DNA of 62,438 nt from an uncultured Flavobacteriales bacterium. Its GTDB lineage: Bacteria > Bacteroidota > Bacteroidia > Flavobacteriales_D > Parvicellaceae. This document shows, piece after piece, positions 20,779-29,624 of this stretch. Location of the stretch: positions 1-62,438 of the forward strand of contig CAJWDP010000016.1 in assembly GCA_913030835.1 (NCBI GenBank). Reading direction: 5' to 3'. The notes below the pieces were generated by a model. The model had not been told where the DNA came from. It searched no databases and saw only the letters and a program-made list of their open reading frames with translations. Each line of letters starts with the position of its first letter. Position 1 is the stretch's first letter. The position numbers were made by a program, and so were the translations under genes.

Positions 20779-22072
20779 GAAAAAGGTCTTAATTATATCT
20801 TATTACTGGCCCCCTGCCGGTGGCGTAGCTGTTCAGCGTTGGTACAAGTTTGCAACCTATCTTCCGGAGTTTGGTTATGAGCCTATAATTTTTACCGTAA
20901 AGGATGGTGAATTTGGTGCTTTAGATCATTCAAAAGATGACCTTTCGGATCGAATTACCGTGCTGAGAGAACCGATTTTAGAACCGTACAAACTGTACAA
21001 AAAGTTTACGGGAAAAAAGAGCGAAGACAAGATCAAACAAGAAGCTTTTTCGGGTAGTCAAGGTAAAGAAGGGTTGGCAGTATGGATTCGAGGTAATTTT
21101 TTCATTCCGGACGCAAGAAAATATTGGGTAAAGCGATCGGTTAAACGATTGAGCTCTTTTTTAAGAGAAAATCATGTAGATGCAATCATCAGTAACGGAA
21201 CACCACATTCCTGCCATCTGATTGGGATGAAACTAAAGAGAAAATTTAATATTCCATGGCTTGCAGACTTCAGGGACCCCTGGACCAAGGTCGATTACTT
21301 TGATGACCTTAAATTGACGAGTTTGGCTAGACGCAAACACTATAGACTGGAATACAATGTCCTGGAGAATGCAGATGCAGTCACTACGGTAAGTAAAACT
21401 TGGGAGCAGGACTTTGCTCAATTGGGCGCAAAAAATACGGCAACCATTACGAATGGTTTTGATAGAAGTGATTTTTCCGACTTGCATCATAAGGATTCAG
21501 ATAAATTTGTCATCACCCACCTTGGAACACTATCAAAATTCCGTTTTCATGAAGAGTTTTGGAATGGTATTCTTGAAAAGGTAAAGAAAGATCCGGCCTT
21601 TAAGCAGCAACTGGAAATTCGATTGATAGGTAACGTAGACGAGACTTTTTTCAGGTATTTTCATCGTACATCTCTAATAGAGAATGTAGTACACATATCG
21701 CATTTAGACCATAAGGAAGCACTTGCACATGCGGTTTCCAGCGACGCCTTGCTCTTGTTGTTAGGTCATAAATCCATGTCGGAGGGTAGAATTCCTGCCA
21801 AGGTGTTCGAATATTTGGCCGTTGCAAAACCCATTTTGGCTTATGGACAAAGTCCTAGCGATGTAGAAAAAATTATTTTGGAGTCGAATGCGGGAATATT
21901 TGTTCCATTCGATGACTCAAATGGCTTGAATAAAGCGCTTGACGAATTGTTTTTGCAGTTTAAAACAGGAAATACTTTGGTTGAACCGAAAGGAATTGAG
22001 AAATTTGAAAGAAAGAACCTAACTGCAGAACTCGCAAATGTTCTGGATGGCATAACAGGTAATGGCAATTAG
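20765..22072 (+). CDS. Glycosyltransferase, GT-B fold (family 4-like)
   Basis: A 435-residue cytosolic glycosyltransferase. The N-terminal Rossmann domain starts KVLIISYYWPPAGGVAVQRW, with the GG-x-x-x-Q-R loop that binds the acceptor and phosphates. The C-terminal donor domain contains THLGTLSKFR and the EGRIPAKVFEYLAVAKPI segment in place of the usual E-x7-E motif. It is in an overlapping series with the YfhO-like gene upstream and the PhyH-like gene downstream (11-base overlap). Donor and acceptor sugars cannot be told from sequence. Confidence 0.88.
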   Translation: MTTAKKKVLIISYYWPPAGGVAVQRWYKFATYLPEFGYEPIIFTVKDGEFGALDHSKDDLSDRITVLREPILEPYKLYKKFTGKKSEDKIKQEAFSGSQGKEGLAVWIRGNFFIPDARKYWVKRSVKRLSSFLRENHVDAIISNGTPHSCHLIGMKLKRKFNIPWLADFRDPWTKVDYFDDLKLTSLARRKHYRLEYNVLENADAVTTVSKTWEQDFAQLGAKNTATITNGFDRSDFSDLHHKDSDKFVITHLGTLSKFRFHEEFWNGILEKVKKDPAFKQQLEIRLIGNVDETFFRYFHRTSLIENVVHISHLDHKEALAHAVSSDALLLLLGHKSMSEGRIPAKVFEYLAVAKPILAYGQSPSDVEKIILESNAGIFVPFDDSNGLNKALDELFLQFKTGNTLVEPKGIEKFERKNLTAELANVLDGITGNGN

Positions 22073-22862
22073 CAGTTTAATAAAGGCATGGTCTTACATT
22101 CAGTTTGAAACGGTTAAGGACAAACTGAACAAAAAATCATTTGAATTAAGTTCAGGGGAAGCCTTTGAAAAAGCTGAGCAGATCAGGAAGGACGGTCTGT
22201 GCGTAATACCTGACTATTATTCTTCTGAAGTATGTGATGCCATGGTAGCAGAAATCGATCGGTTGATTGCTGAAGAGAAGGCAAATGTCTGGCAAGATGA
22301 TGAGGGTTCTGATACTCGGCTGTATGGATCTCACCTGTATTCTGATTTGATAGAACGGTTCCATACAGATCCGTTTTTGATTGAAATCGGAGAACGCTAT
22401 TTACGCTCGGAGCTGATCAATTCGCATACGCTGGGTGCAAAACTAATACCTAAGATGAACAATCTGGGTTCAGGCGGAGGATGGCATCGAGACAGTGTGT
22501 TTAAAAAGCAATACAAAAGTATTCTTTACCTGACCGATGTAGATGAGGAAAATGGGCCATTTCAATTCGTTATGGGGAGCCATAACAAGTCAACCATTTA
22601 TTCATCCATTAAAAGGAACGGATTCACTGCACATCAGAACAGAATTTCAAATGACAGTGTGAATACATTTTTGCAATCTCATCAGGGATTTGAGTCAAAA
22701 ATATGCGCGGCTTCGAAAGGAACAGTGATTTTAGTAGATACGAGTGGGATTCACCGGGGAATGCCAATAATAAAGGGAAGTCGATACGCCTTAACCAACT
22801 ACTTTTATCCGAAGCATCATTTCAATCAAAGACAGAAAGAAAAATTCCAAAAGCTCTTTTAG
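22062..22862 (+). CDS. Phytanoyl-CoA dioxygenase (PhyH)-like Fe/2OG oxygenase
   Basis: A 266-residue cytosolic protein with a complete Fe(II)/2-oxoglutarate oxygenase triad: His142-x-Asp144 in GGGWHRDSV, distal His231 in SGIHRGMP, and Arg241, likely the 2OG carboxylate binder, in GSRYALTNYF. Members of this family hydroxylate small molecules, lipids or sugars. Placed between a glycosyltransferase and a sugar-methyltransferase-like gene, it probably modifies a surface polysaccharide component or its precursor. That substrate is inferred from context only. Confidence 0.85.
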   Translation: MAISSLIKAWSYIQFETVKDKLNKKSFELSSGEAFEKAEQIRKDGLCVIPDYYSSEVCDAMVAEIDRLIAEEKANVWQDDEGSDTRLYGSHLYSDLIERFHTDPFLIEIGERYLRSELINSHTLGAKLIPKMNNLGSGGGWHRDSVFKKQYKSILYLTDVDEENGPFQFVMGSHNKSTIYSSIKRNGFTAHQNRISNDSVNTFLQSHQGFESKICAASKGTVILVDTSGIHRGMPIIKGSRYALTNYFYPKHHFNQRQKEKFQKLF

Positions 22863-22906
22863 CCAAATTCGAAGGCATAAGAGATTGGATTTGTTAATAT
22901 TGCAGC

Positions 22907-23569
22907 ATGGAGCATTACAAAGTTGATTTAGACAAGAAATGGGATTACGAAAATGGATTCTACTTAACGTGTGAAACGGGCCGTATAGGAAAACTATTGA
23001 ACCATCTCGAAATCTATAAGAAGATCATGGATGTCCCGGGAGATATTCTGGAGTTTGGAGTGTATAAAGGAACGTCTTTGGTTAGATTGATGGCTTTTAG
23101 AGACTTATTAGAATCAACTCATTCAAGAAAAATAATTGGTTTCGACGCTTTTGGAAAGTTTCCGGATGACCTAACCCTCGAAAGTGATAAGGAGTTTGTA
23201 ACTAATTTTGAAGGTGCCGGCGGATATGGGGTTAGTAAAGAACATTTAAATGACCTGCTCAAGAATAAAAAGGTGGAGAATTACGAGCTAATTGAAGGAG
23301 ATATTTTAACTACTATTCCTGAATTTCTTGAGAAAAACACTTCGTTGAAAATAGCTCTCCTGCATATTGATGTTGATGTTTATGAGCCGACTAAAGTGAT
23401 TTTAGAAGCTCTATGGGATAAGATTGTTTCAGGTGGAATTCTGATGCTTGATGATTATGGTACTGTCGAAGGGGAAACTCAGGCGGTAGATGAATTTTTT
23501 GCTGGCAAAGGTGTTGAAATTCATAAGCCCAGATTCTATCACATACCATCGTACATTGTCAAGGATTAA
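22907..23569 (+). CDS. TylF/MycF-like class I methyltransferase
   Basis: A 220-residue SAM-dependent methyltransferase. The SAM loop is in GDILEFGVYKGTSLVRL at about 45-61. The metal-binding Asp residues of the TylF family appear in LLHIDVDVYEPT and MLDDYG. TylF-type enzymes methylate hydroxyls of sugars, suggesting O-methylation of a surface glycan. It is the last gene of the forward group from the YfhO-like gene. Its stop codon overlaps that of the convergent glycosyltransferase (shared TTAA). Confidence 0.85.
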   Translation: MEHYKVDLDKKWDYENGFYLTCETGRIGKLLNHLEIYKKIMDVPGDILEFGVYKGTSLVRLMAFRDLLESTHSRKIIGFDAFGKFPDDLTLESDKEFVTNFEGAGGYGVSKEHLNDLLKNKKVENYELIEGDILTTIPEFLEKNTSLKIALLHIDVDVYEPTKVILEALWDKIVSGGILMLDDYGTVEGETQAVDEFFAGKGVEIHKPRFYHIPSYIVKD

Positions 23570-25416
23570 ACTAGCTCGTCGGCGATTCGCTTACAAACTT
23601 GTCCGTCAATAGCGGTGGCACGGGCAACTACAAACTTTTTATACGCTTCATCATCTTTTTTGATCTTTCCGGCTAGAATTCCTGAAATGGTCGATTGCAT
23701 TTCATCGTAGTTCATTACTTCAACTCCCACACCATCTTTAATGAATCCGCCAAAATCGTTATCGTAGTAATTTAGGACAATCAAAGGCTTGTCGAAATAG
23801 GTAGTCTCTACACCCACTGTACTATTATAAACCAAAACCATATCAGCGATTGATAGCATTTTGTAGAGATCAGAACGATACACCTGAACATTCAATACGT
23901 CATGTTTCCTGGCAATGCCGGCAAAGAATTTCTCAGCATCATCTTCTTTAGGGTGAGGTTTTACAATGAAAAGATCGTTGGGGTGCTGTTTGGCTGTTTT
24001 AATGAAGTCTACTGCAAGCTGCTCTCGTTTTTCATGCTCACCGGGGTGAAGAAGCTGCGACCCATATAAAACAATTCTCTTATTAAAATTGATCCCAAAT
24101 TCATTTTTGGTCTGGGTAGTTTTTGTAAGAAGCTCGGGTATTGTATCCGTTCTGATTTGTCCTAGTTCCCTGACGATTTCTGGTGGATAGGCGGAATCTT
24201 TTGTTAATACATCCGACCAGAAACTTCCCCAAGTGAAAGTAACGTCTGGTAAAATTGATTTGGTCGGGGTTCCTTTTGAGAATATGTAATGAAGGTGCTT
24301 TGTATGAACTGACCCATGTTGAACCGCGAACGATTTTGATTTTCCTTTTTTCTTAACGGATTCAATAATGGATCTCATTCTTACATCGTGCTCATTAGAT
24401 CCACCAATCCATTCGGGTTTGAGAATAGCAAGGACCATATCTATGGCGGCCATTCTAACGGATAGAAATGAAATTAGTCTTTTGAATGAAGAGGATATAA
24501 CAGGAACGTGTTTTAAATCACCTTCTAATTTCAAGCTTGTAAAATGAGCAATGGCGCGCTTGGATGTTCTTAAGTACTTAGCCGCTTTGATGTAGAATAC
24601 TGGATTTATAACATTGAGAAAGAGCAAAGGTTCTATATAAACTTCGTTTCTGTATCTCGGAAATATCCCTCTCGAATTTAAATTTACCTTGATGCTGGAT
24701 TTCAAGGCAGGAGGAAAAAACTCGGTTAGATTAAGGTGCCTCTTCCGTTTAGCAAATTCTGCCTGTAACCCTTCGCTATATTGATCGCCATACTTTTCTG
24801 TCCCGTCGGGTAGTAGCACTTTTTGTGCGCTGTAGGCACTGGATACGAGAACATTTTTTCTTCTGATCAAGAGCTTTGGTAAAAGGAACCATCCAATAAA
24901 CAATCGGATATTCAAAGCAATCAGATACTTCAGCAAATTACCAAAGGTTTCGTTTTTCGGCTTTTCGAATGTTGCCTTTATTACCTCGATATGTGTAGGT
25001 ACGGCACTTTTTAAATAACCTGAATTCGACACAATTACAATTTTACCATTCCCAGTATTTTGATGGTGAAGCAGTATAGCTTTTAAGGAATAGTCATCGT
25101 AAAGTCGTTGACGAAATTTATAAAGGCACATGAATCGGAAGTAGTACCACCACGAGTTTCCATTATTGCTGATTTGTAACAGTTTAACAGGGTCTCTTTT
25201 TTCACCCGTGAGTTCCGAGATGTTAACCAGAATCGAAAAAGCGTTTTCAAAGGAGTCGACAAAGGCCTTAGAATTATCAAATATTTTAGCCTTGTAGCTT
25301 GAATCGAGCCAGGTTAAGTCACTGGTGTAGATACTGCAGTTAGCTCCATACGATTTGATAATTCTAAGTGTCTCATCAGACGGCTTAGATAGGATATAGA
25401 CTGATGTCTCTTCCAT
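23566..25416 (-). CDS. GT-B-type surface polysaccharide glycosyltransferase, candidate nonulosonate transferase
   Basis: A 616-residue protein with no signal peptide. The C-terminal half looks like a GT-B donor domain related to CDP-glycerophosphotransferases and capsule transferases: FAVQHGSVHTKH, a FTWGSFW strand, VLYGSQLLHPGEH, FIVKPHPKEDD and the VYNSTVGVETTYFDKP loop. The N-terminal 200 residues are less recognisable and include a hydrophobic patch at about 190. It starts eight bases after the KdsC-like phosphatase and ends the nonulosonate cassette, so a role in transferring the activated nonulosonate to a glycan is inferred. Family assignment is tentative. Confidence 0.65.
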   Translation of the reverse strand: MEETSVYILSKPSDETLRIIKSYGANCSIYTSDLTWLDSSYKAKIFDNSKAFVDSFENAFSILVNISELTGEKRDPVKLLQISNNGNSWWYYFRFMCLYKFRQRLYDDYSLKAILLHHQNTGNGKIVIVSNSGYLKSAVPTHIEVIKATFEKPKNETFGNLLKYLIALNIRLFIGWFLLPKLLIRRKNVLVSSAYSAQKVLLPDGTEKYGDQYSEGLQAEFAKRKRHLNLTEFFPPALKSSIKVNLNSRGIFPRYRNEVYIEPLLFLNVINPVFYIKAAKYLRTSKRAIAHFTSLKLEGDLKHVPVISSSFKRLISFLSVRMAAIDMVLAILKPEWIGGSNEHDVRMRSIIESVKKKGKSKSFAVQHGSVHTKHLHYIFSKGTPTKSILPDVTFTWGSFWSDVLTKDSAYPPEIVRELGQIRTDTIPELLTKTTQTKNEFGINFNKRIVLYGSQLLHPGEHEKREQLAVDFIKTAKQHPNDLFIVKPHPKEDDAEKFFAGIARKHDVLNVQVYRSDLYKMLSIADMVLVYNSTVGVETTYFDKPLIVLNYYDNDFGGFIKDGVGVEVMNYDEMQSTISGILAGKIKKDDEAYKKFVVARATAIDGQVCKRIADELV

Positions 25417-25424
25417 AAAGGAAA

Positions 25425-25946
25425 TTATTGGTTTAAGTGTTCGCCTTGTAGGTAAAGCTCTACTACTCTTTCCAATTCTCCTTCGCCTTTAAGGATGTCT
25501 TCTACAAATTCTCTGAAAGCCCCTTCACCGCCATTTTTGATGGTGCAATTGGAGACCCTGGCTTTAACATAATCTGGAGCAGAATTTACAGAATAGGCCG
25601 TTCCAACTTTTTCCAGAATCTTGATGTCGTTAATGTCATCCCCAATGTAGGCCACATCATTCCAGTTACATTGGTACTTTGAAAGAAGCTGCTCAACACA
25701 GGCAACTTTATCTTTCACGCCAAGATGCACCTCTTCTATACCTAGTTTCTTGGCTCGCCTGGCCACAATCTGGGTGTCTTCTCCGGTAATGATTCCGACA
25801 GGGATTTTTAAAATTCGGCACCAAAGAACCCCCGCACTGTCACTTGTATTGAATTTCTTAAGCTCGTCACCATCTTCAGAATAGAACATTCCTCCATCGG
25901 TCCAAACGCCATCAATATCACTAAGTATGAGTTTTGGAAGTGCCAT
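25425..25946 (-). CDS. KdsC-type HAD phosphatase (acyl/nonulosonate 9-phosphate phosphatase candidate)
   Basis: A 173-residue C0-type HAD hydrolase without cap domain. Catalytic Asp10 and Asp12 lie in SDIDGVWTDGG, motif II Thr54 in IITGED, motif III Lys in GVKDK, and motif IV Asp103-Asp104 in GDDIND. KdsC removes phosphate from Kdo-8-phosphate; close relatives act on Kdn-9-phosphate or Neu5Ac-9-phosphate. It sits directly behind a NeuB-like synthase with no gap, so the 9-phosphate of a nonulosonic acid is the likely substrate. This implies that the synthase uses a hexose 6-phosphate. Confidence 0.85.
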   Translation of the reverse strand: MALPKLILSDIDGVWTDGGMFYSEDGDELKKFNTSDSAGVLWCRILKIPVGIITGEDTQIVARRAKKLGIEEVHLGVKDKVACVEQLLSKYQCNWNDVAYIGDDINDIKILEKVGTAYSVNSAPDYVKARVSNCTIKNGGEGAFREFVEDILKGEGELERVVELYLQGEHLNQ

Positions 25947-26990
25947 TTATTGTATGAATTCGGGATAAATAATTTCGTTTTTGTTCAAATCCTTGGTCAT
26001 TTTCTGACCAACTAATTTGTCCTTATCAGCCCATTTGTAACCATCTCCTGGTGATAACAGATGGATGTCGTCCTCGGTTAAAACCTCACCGGCTTTTAAG
26101 TTCCGTTTTGAAGCAATGCTTCTTTCCAATTTGATTTGAGCCGGCTTAACATTTTCAACGATGTGAATTTCTTCATTACCTAAAGACATTTCGGTTAGTC
26201 TGATGTCTCTTATCATCCTGTTCACACCATCAGGACCTAACGAACCTTTTTGATCCGTTCCTTTCATTCTCCTGTCGATCGTAATGTGCTTTTCGATGAT
26301 CTCGGCACCTAAAGCTACGGCAAGTGCAGGAGAGGAGATACCAATTGTGTGATCTGAGTAGCCAATTTTGAATTCACCGTAATTTTTTTGCAAGTAATTG
26401 ATGGTTTTCAGATTTACATTTTCTGGTCGGGTTGGATATTCAGATACGCAATGCAAGATGCCCAAATCATTGTGATATTTAGTAATAATATCTATCGCAT
26501 CATCAAGCTCCTTTTTTCCCGCCATTCCTGTGGATATAATTAAGGGTAGCTTAGTCTGAGCCAATGCATCCAATAACGGGAGATTCGTCAAGTCTCTACT
26601 CGCTACTTTTAGATAGTCAGGCGTGAAGTAATTAAGAATATCTATACACGATAGACCGCATAGGGTTTCGACGAAATCAAGGCCTTTCGATTTAGCATAA
26701 TCAAAGCACTCTTTGTGTTCCTCGAAAGATAGCTCCAGAAATTCTCTGTGCTCTCCATAAGTTTTGCCAAATGAATTAGGCCCGGTATACGCTCTGTTCA
26801 TCTGACTGGCAGAAAGCTCTTCGCTGAGGTCCCTTTTTGTCATTTTAACCGCGTCTATACCCTTAAGCTCTGTATTGAAAAGACTTTCTTTAATCGGGAC
26901 TGACACCATATCGATTATTAGCTTGGCAATGTCCACTGAGCCATTATGGTTTTGGCCTATTTCACCAATTATGTAGGTACTCTTCATCAC
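25947..26990 (-). CDS. NeuB-like nonulosonate synthase
   Basis: A 347-residue enzyme of the sialic acid synthase family, condensing phosphoenolpyruvate with a hexose (or hexose phosphate) into a nine-carbon 2-keto acid. It shows the N-terminal TIM-barrel start IGEIGQNHNGS, LPLIISTGMAG, IGYSDHTIGI with the metal-binding His region, EKHITIDR, and a C-terminal SAF (antifreeze-like) domain from about residue 285. Two usually conserved spots differ: DAVKMTKRD where NeuB has DAVKFQ, and FVETLCGL where it has F-STPFD. This points to a divergent specificity. It overlaps the cytidylyltransferase by ATGA and abuts the phosphatase. Confidence 0.88.
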   Translation of the reverse strand: MMKSTYIIGEIGQNHNGSVDIAKLIIDMVSVPIKESLFNTELKGIDAVKMTKRDLSEELSASQMNRAYTGPNSFGKTYGEHREFLELSFEEHKECFDYAKSKGLDFVETLCGLSCIDILNYFTPDYLKVASRDLTNLPLLDALAQTKLPLIISTGMAGKKELDDAIDIITKYHNDLGILHCVSEYPTRPENVNLKTINYLQKNYGEFKIGYSDHTIGISSPALAVALGAEIIEKHITIDRRMKGTDQKGSLGPDGVNRMIRDIRLTEMSLGNEEIHIVENVKPAQIKLERSIASKRNLKAGEVLTEDDIHLLSPGDGYKWADKDKLVGQKMTKDLNKNEIIYPEFIQ

Positions 26991-27745
26991 TTGCTATTCG
27001 CCTTTATTTCCTGACTCATTTGTTCGAGAATATCTTCCCGACTTTTGGTGAATTTAATAAGATTAGGCGTATCGAAGTCCAATTCCAATACGAACTTTGA
27101 ATACAATTCTTTTAATAAGTTGAAATCGTGTTGAGTATCCAAAGTTAGCCTGACCTTCTCCGTATCATCATATGTACTCTGGACAGGAATCCATTCCACG
27201 GTAAACTTTTCGGTGTTTTTGTACAAGTAATTTGTCACATGCTCTGTGTAATAGGGATCCTGTGTCAATGCAGCAGCTTCGCGCAAAGCCGTCAATTTTA
27301 CCCCTTCCGCAAATAAGCCCAAATGGGATAAAATTGAAGGGGTTCCATTTGAAAATTGAAAAGAAACATAGTCCGCTGCAGAGGTCTCTAGTTTGGAGCG
27401 AAGAAGCTGCAGGCTTTCCATGTCAAGAAAGGGATTGTCTGCACAAATTCTTATGACTTTGGTAGATCCTAGCTGTTCGGTCGCTTGAATAAATCTGTCA
27501 AGAACATTGTTTTCACTTCCTCTGAAACAATTGATTTCCAGTTTGTTGGCAATTTCTTCAATTGCGTCATCTAGAGGTTCAGAAGATGTGGCAATACAAA
27601 TTGGTGTAGATGAGAATGAATCACGTATTCTTTCTGAAATGAGTTCAAGAATTCCCTGGGAACCATGGAAAGGTTGAATTACCTTCTGTGGCATTCTCGT
27701 AGAGCCCGTTCGGGCTTGAATTACTATTCCAATTTTATCTTCCAA
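26987..27745 (-). CDS. SpsF-like cytidylyltransferase
   Basis: A 252-residue nucleotidyltransferase of the SpsF/COG1861 type, with the phosphate-binding signature IQARTGSTRMPQK at 9-21, the metal-binding ICADNPFLD and the DTQHDFNLL segment near the C-terminus. SpsF works with the NeuB-like SpsE in spore coat sugar synthesis, and other members activate nonulosonates as CMP sugars. Here it is the first gene of the cassette with a NeuB-like synthase and a KdsC-like phosphatase, so formation of a CMP-nonulosonate is inferred. The promoter should lie in the 177-base divergent spacer at 27746-27922. Confidence 0.85.
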   Translation of the reverse strand: MEDKIGIVIQARTGSTRMPQKVIQPFHGSQGILELISERIRDSFSSTPICIATSSEPLDDAIEEIANKLEINCFRGSENNVLDRFIQATEQLGSTKVIRICADNPFLDMESLQLLRSKLETSAADYVSFQFSNGTPSILSHLGLFAEGVKLTALREAAALTQDPYYTEHVTNYLYKNTEKFTVEWIPVQSTYDDTEKVRLTLDTQHDFNLLKELYSKFVLELDFDTPNLIKFTKSREDILEQMSQEIKANSK

Positions 27746-27922
27746 GAATCCCTCTCTTTCCTTTAATTCTAACTAGGTAAAGTTACTAAAGTTTAGCATT
27801 TTTTAGGATTAAATAATCCTTCAGTCCCTTGCTATTAGAAGACTTAGCTCGATAATTTTCTGTAGATTCGGCTTGTTTTTTAAGTGTGCTTGTAGACACG
27901 CGAATAAGACTAAAAAGAACAA

Positions 27923-28684
27923 ATGGGATTTAAATCGTTTTTACTTGAGAATTTGCCACGTCCTCTGGCCAAGAAGCTTTATCTAGTGAGGAACTATGAG
28001 ACTGTAATCGACTCGGAGATTCTTGATGGCTTTAAAGTACAACTGGGGGTGCCTGCCAGGAACAAGATTTGGATCGATAGATTGTCCAAGAAGGAAGGAC
28101 ACGAAGTGGCAATTTCGAGATGGATGAGAGATCTTGTTCAGCCCGGAGAAGTGGTATATGATATCGGTTCATGTTACGGTTATTTTCCTGCTTTGCTGGC
28201 TGCTGTGCACAAAAACATGAAGATTCATGCGTTCGAGGGAGATTGGAAGCAGCTGTATTTTCTTGAAAGGAATATTCCAAGGAATCAAAAGGATAGTGAA
28301 ACTAGAATAGTTTCTCGCTTCCTTGGCAAAACCTCGGAAAATGGACTGTTATCAGTTGACGATCACATCAAAGCGACGGATCAATCGCCTACGTTAATCA
28401 AAATGGATACGGATGGCGCAGAGTATGATATTTTGCTTGGTTCAAAAGACCTCATTGCCAAGAGAAGCGCTGAGTGGTTGATCGAAATACATCCAAATAT
28501 TTTGAAAAGCAAAGGAGTTGATCTTGCAATGATTCTAGACCTTTTTGGTGAAGGACATATCATAAAAGGACTTGTTGACCTTAGAGATGGCAATGAGTCT
28601 TGGGATGAAGATTTATCCAAGCTTGATTTAGATGACAACCCATACATCTATGTTTCTCCAAAGGAAATAGCTAGATTTAAATAA
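27923..28684 (+). CDS. FkbM-family methyltransferase
   Basis: A 253-residue SAM-dependent methyltransferase. The SAM loop is VVYDIGSCYGYF with Asp80, followed by the acidic strand IHAFEGD that would bind the ribose. Later come LIKMDTDGAEYDIL and WLIEIHP, both typical of FkbM proteins. FkbM enzymes O-methylate sugars or polyketides. It is the first gene of a forward trio (FkbM, FkbM, flippase) that diverges from the nonulosonate cassette, so glycan O-methylation is inferred. Confidence 0.85.
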   Translation: MGFKSFLLENLPRPLAKKLYLVRNYETVIDSEILDGFKVQLGVPARNKIWIDRLSKKEGHEVAISRWMRDLVQPGEVVYDIGSCYGYFPALLAAVHKNMKIHAFEGDWKQLYFLERNIPRNQKDSETRIVSRFLGKTSENGLLSVDDHIKATDQSPTLIKMDTDGAEYDILLGSKDLIAKRSAEWLIEIHPNILKSKGVDLAMILDLFGEGHIIKGLVDLRDGNESWDEDLSKLDLDDNPYIYVSPKEIARFK

Positions 28685-28685
28685 T

Positions 28686-29624
28686 ATGGCAAAGAGAAAA
28701 TTGGTAATCCATCAGGAAGCCATTACTGAATTTTTGAAAGAAAATAGAATGGTCGTTGTGGATGGCGGAGGCAGGGGTGCTCTGTTCCAACCTTTCGATC
28801 GAATACCACAAAATTTACGAACAGTGTTGCGGTTTGAACCTGATCCCGATGCTGAGATCATAAAGTCCGACAATGAGATTATTTTCAATAAAGGCCTCTG
28901 GAACAAGGAAGAAACGGTAAGCTTACATTTGGCAAAAGTTCCATCTACGTCATCAGTTTATCCTCCGAATAAACAATTGCTTGATCAGTTCGATGACCGA
29001 ATAGGCTTTCCACCAAGAGCTACACAAAACATTTTGAAAGTGGAAGGGATCAATATTGATGGGGCAATGCAGGGCGAAAACCTGTCCTCGATTGATTTTA
29101 TCAAATTGGATGTACACGGGGCAGAGTATGAAGCCATAGAAGGGGCATCAGGAGTTCTCAGTAATTCTTGTGTTGGATTAATGGTTGAATCATGGTTAGT
29201 CGAGGTGCATTCAGGTCAGCGATTAATTTTTGACGTCGAAAAAGAAATGGCTCGATATGGATACTACAAGTTTGGTAACACGCAAGTCATATCATGGCCA
29301 AGAAAGAGCACGGAAAAACTGCGAAGCAGAAAGCAGATCGTAGGCGAGGAGAATGTGTATTTGTTGTTGTGCAGCTCTGCTGAGGATGCAGAAAAGCTAG
29401 GAATGAAAAGAGCGCTAAAATTGTCCATAGTTGCTGATCTTTTCGGTTACACGGATTATGCAATTCAGATCATTGAATTGTGCCATAAAGCCGGGTTTTT
29501 GCCAAAAGAAGATTCGCTATCGATCGTGAACCATATCCAACGAAACAACAAGATGGGTTTCACCGATAAAGTGTTGACGAAAGCAATTCACGTACTCCAA
29601 AATAAAAGGGACAACAGATTATAA
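28686..29624 (+). CDS. Second FkbM-family methyltransferase
   Basis: A 312-residue protein beginning one base after the previous stop codon. The SAM-binding DGGGRGALFQPF (26-37), LRFEPDPDAE and DFIKLDVHGAEYEAIEG motifs place it in the FkbM family, but it is clearly different in sequence from its neighbour, so this is not a recent duplication. A C-terminal helical extension of about 70 residues follows the methyltransferase core. The last base overlaps the first of the flippase gene. Confidence 0.82.
   Translation: MAKRKLVIHQEAITEFLKENRMVVVDGGGRGALFQPFDRIPQNLRTVLRFEPDPDAEIIKSDNEIIFNKGLWNKEETVSLHLAKVPSTSSVYPPNKQLLDQFDDRIGFPPRATQNILKVEGINIDGAMQGENLSSIDFIKLDVHGAEYEAIEGASGVLSNSCVGLMVESWLVEVHSGQRLIFDVEKEMARYGYYKFGNTQVISWPRKSTEKLRSRKQIVGEENVYLLLCSSAEDAEKLGMKRALKLSIVADLFGYTDYAIQIIELCHKAGFLPKEDSLSIVNHIQRNNKMGFTDKVLTKAIHVLQNKRDNRL

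Noticed and set aside
27806-27819. GGATT-AAAT-AATCC palindrome in the divergent spacer before the nonulosonate cassette
   Set aside because: Five base pairs in AT-rich DNA; could be an operator but is not convincing alone.
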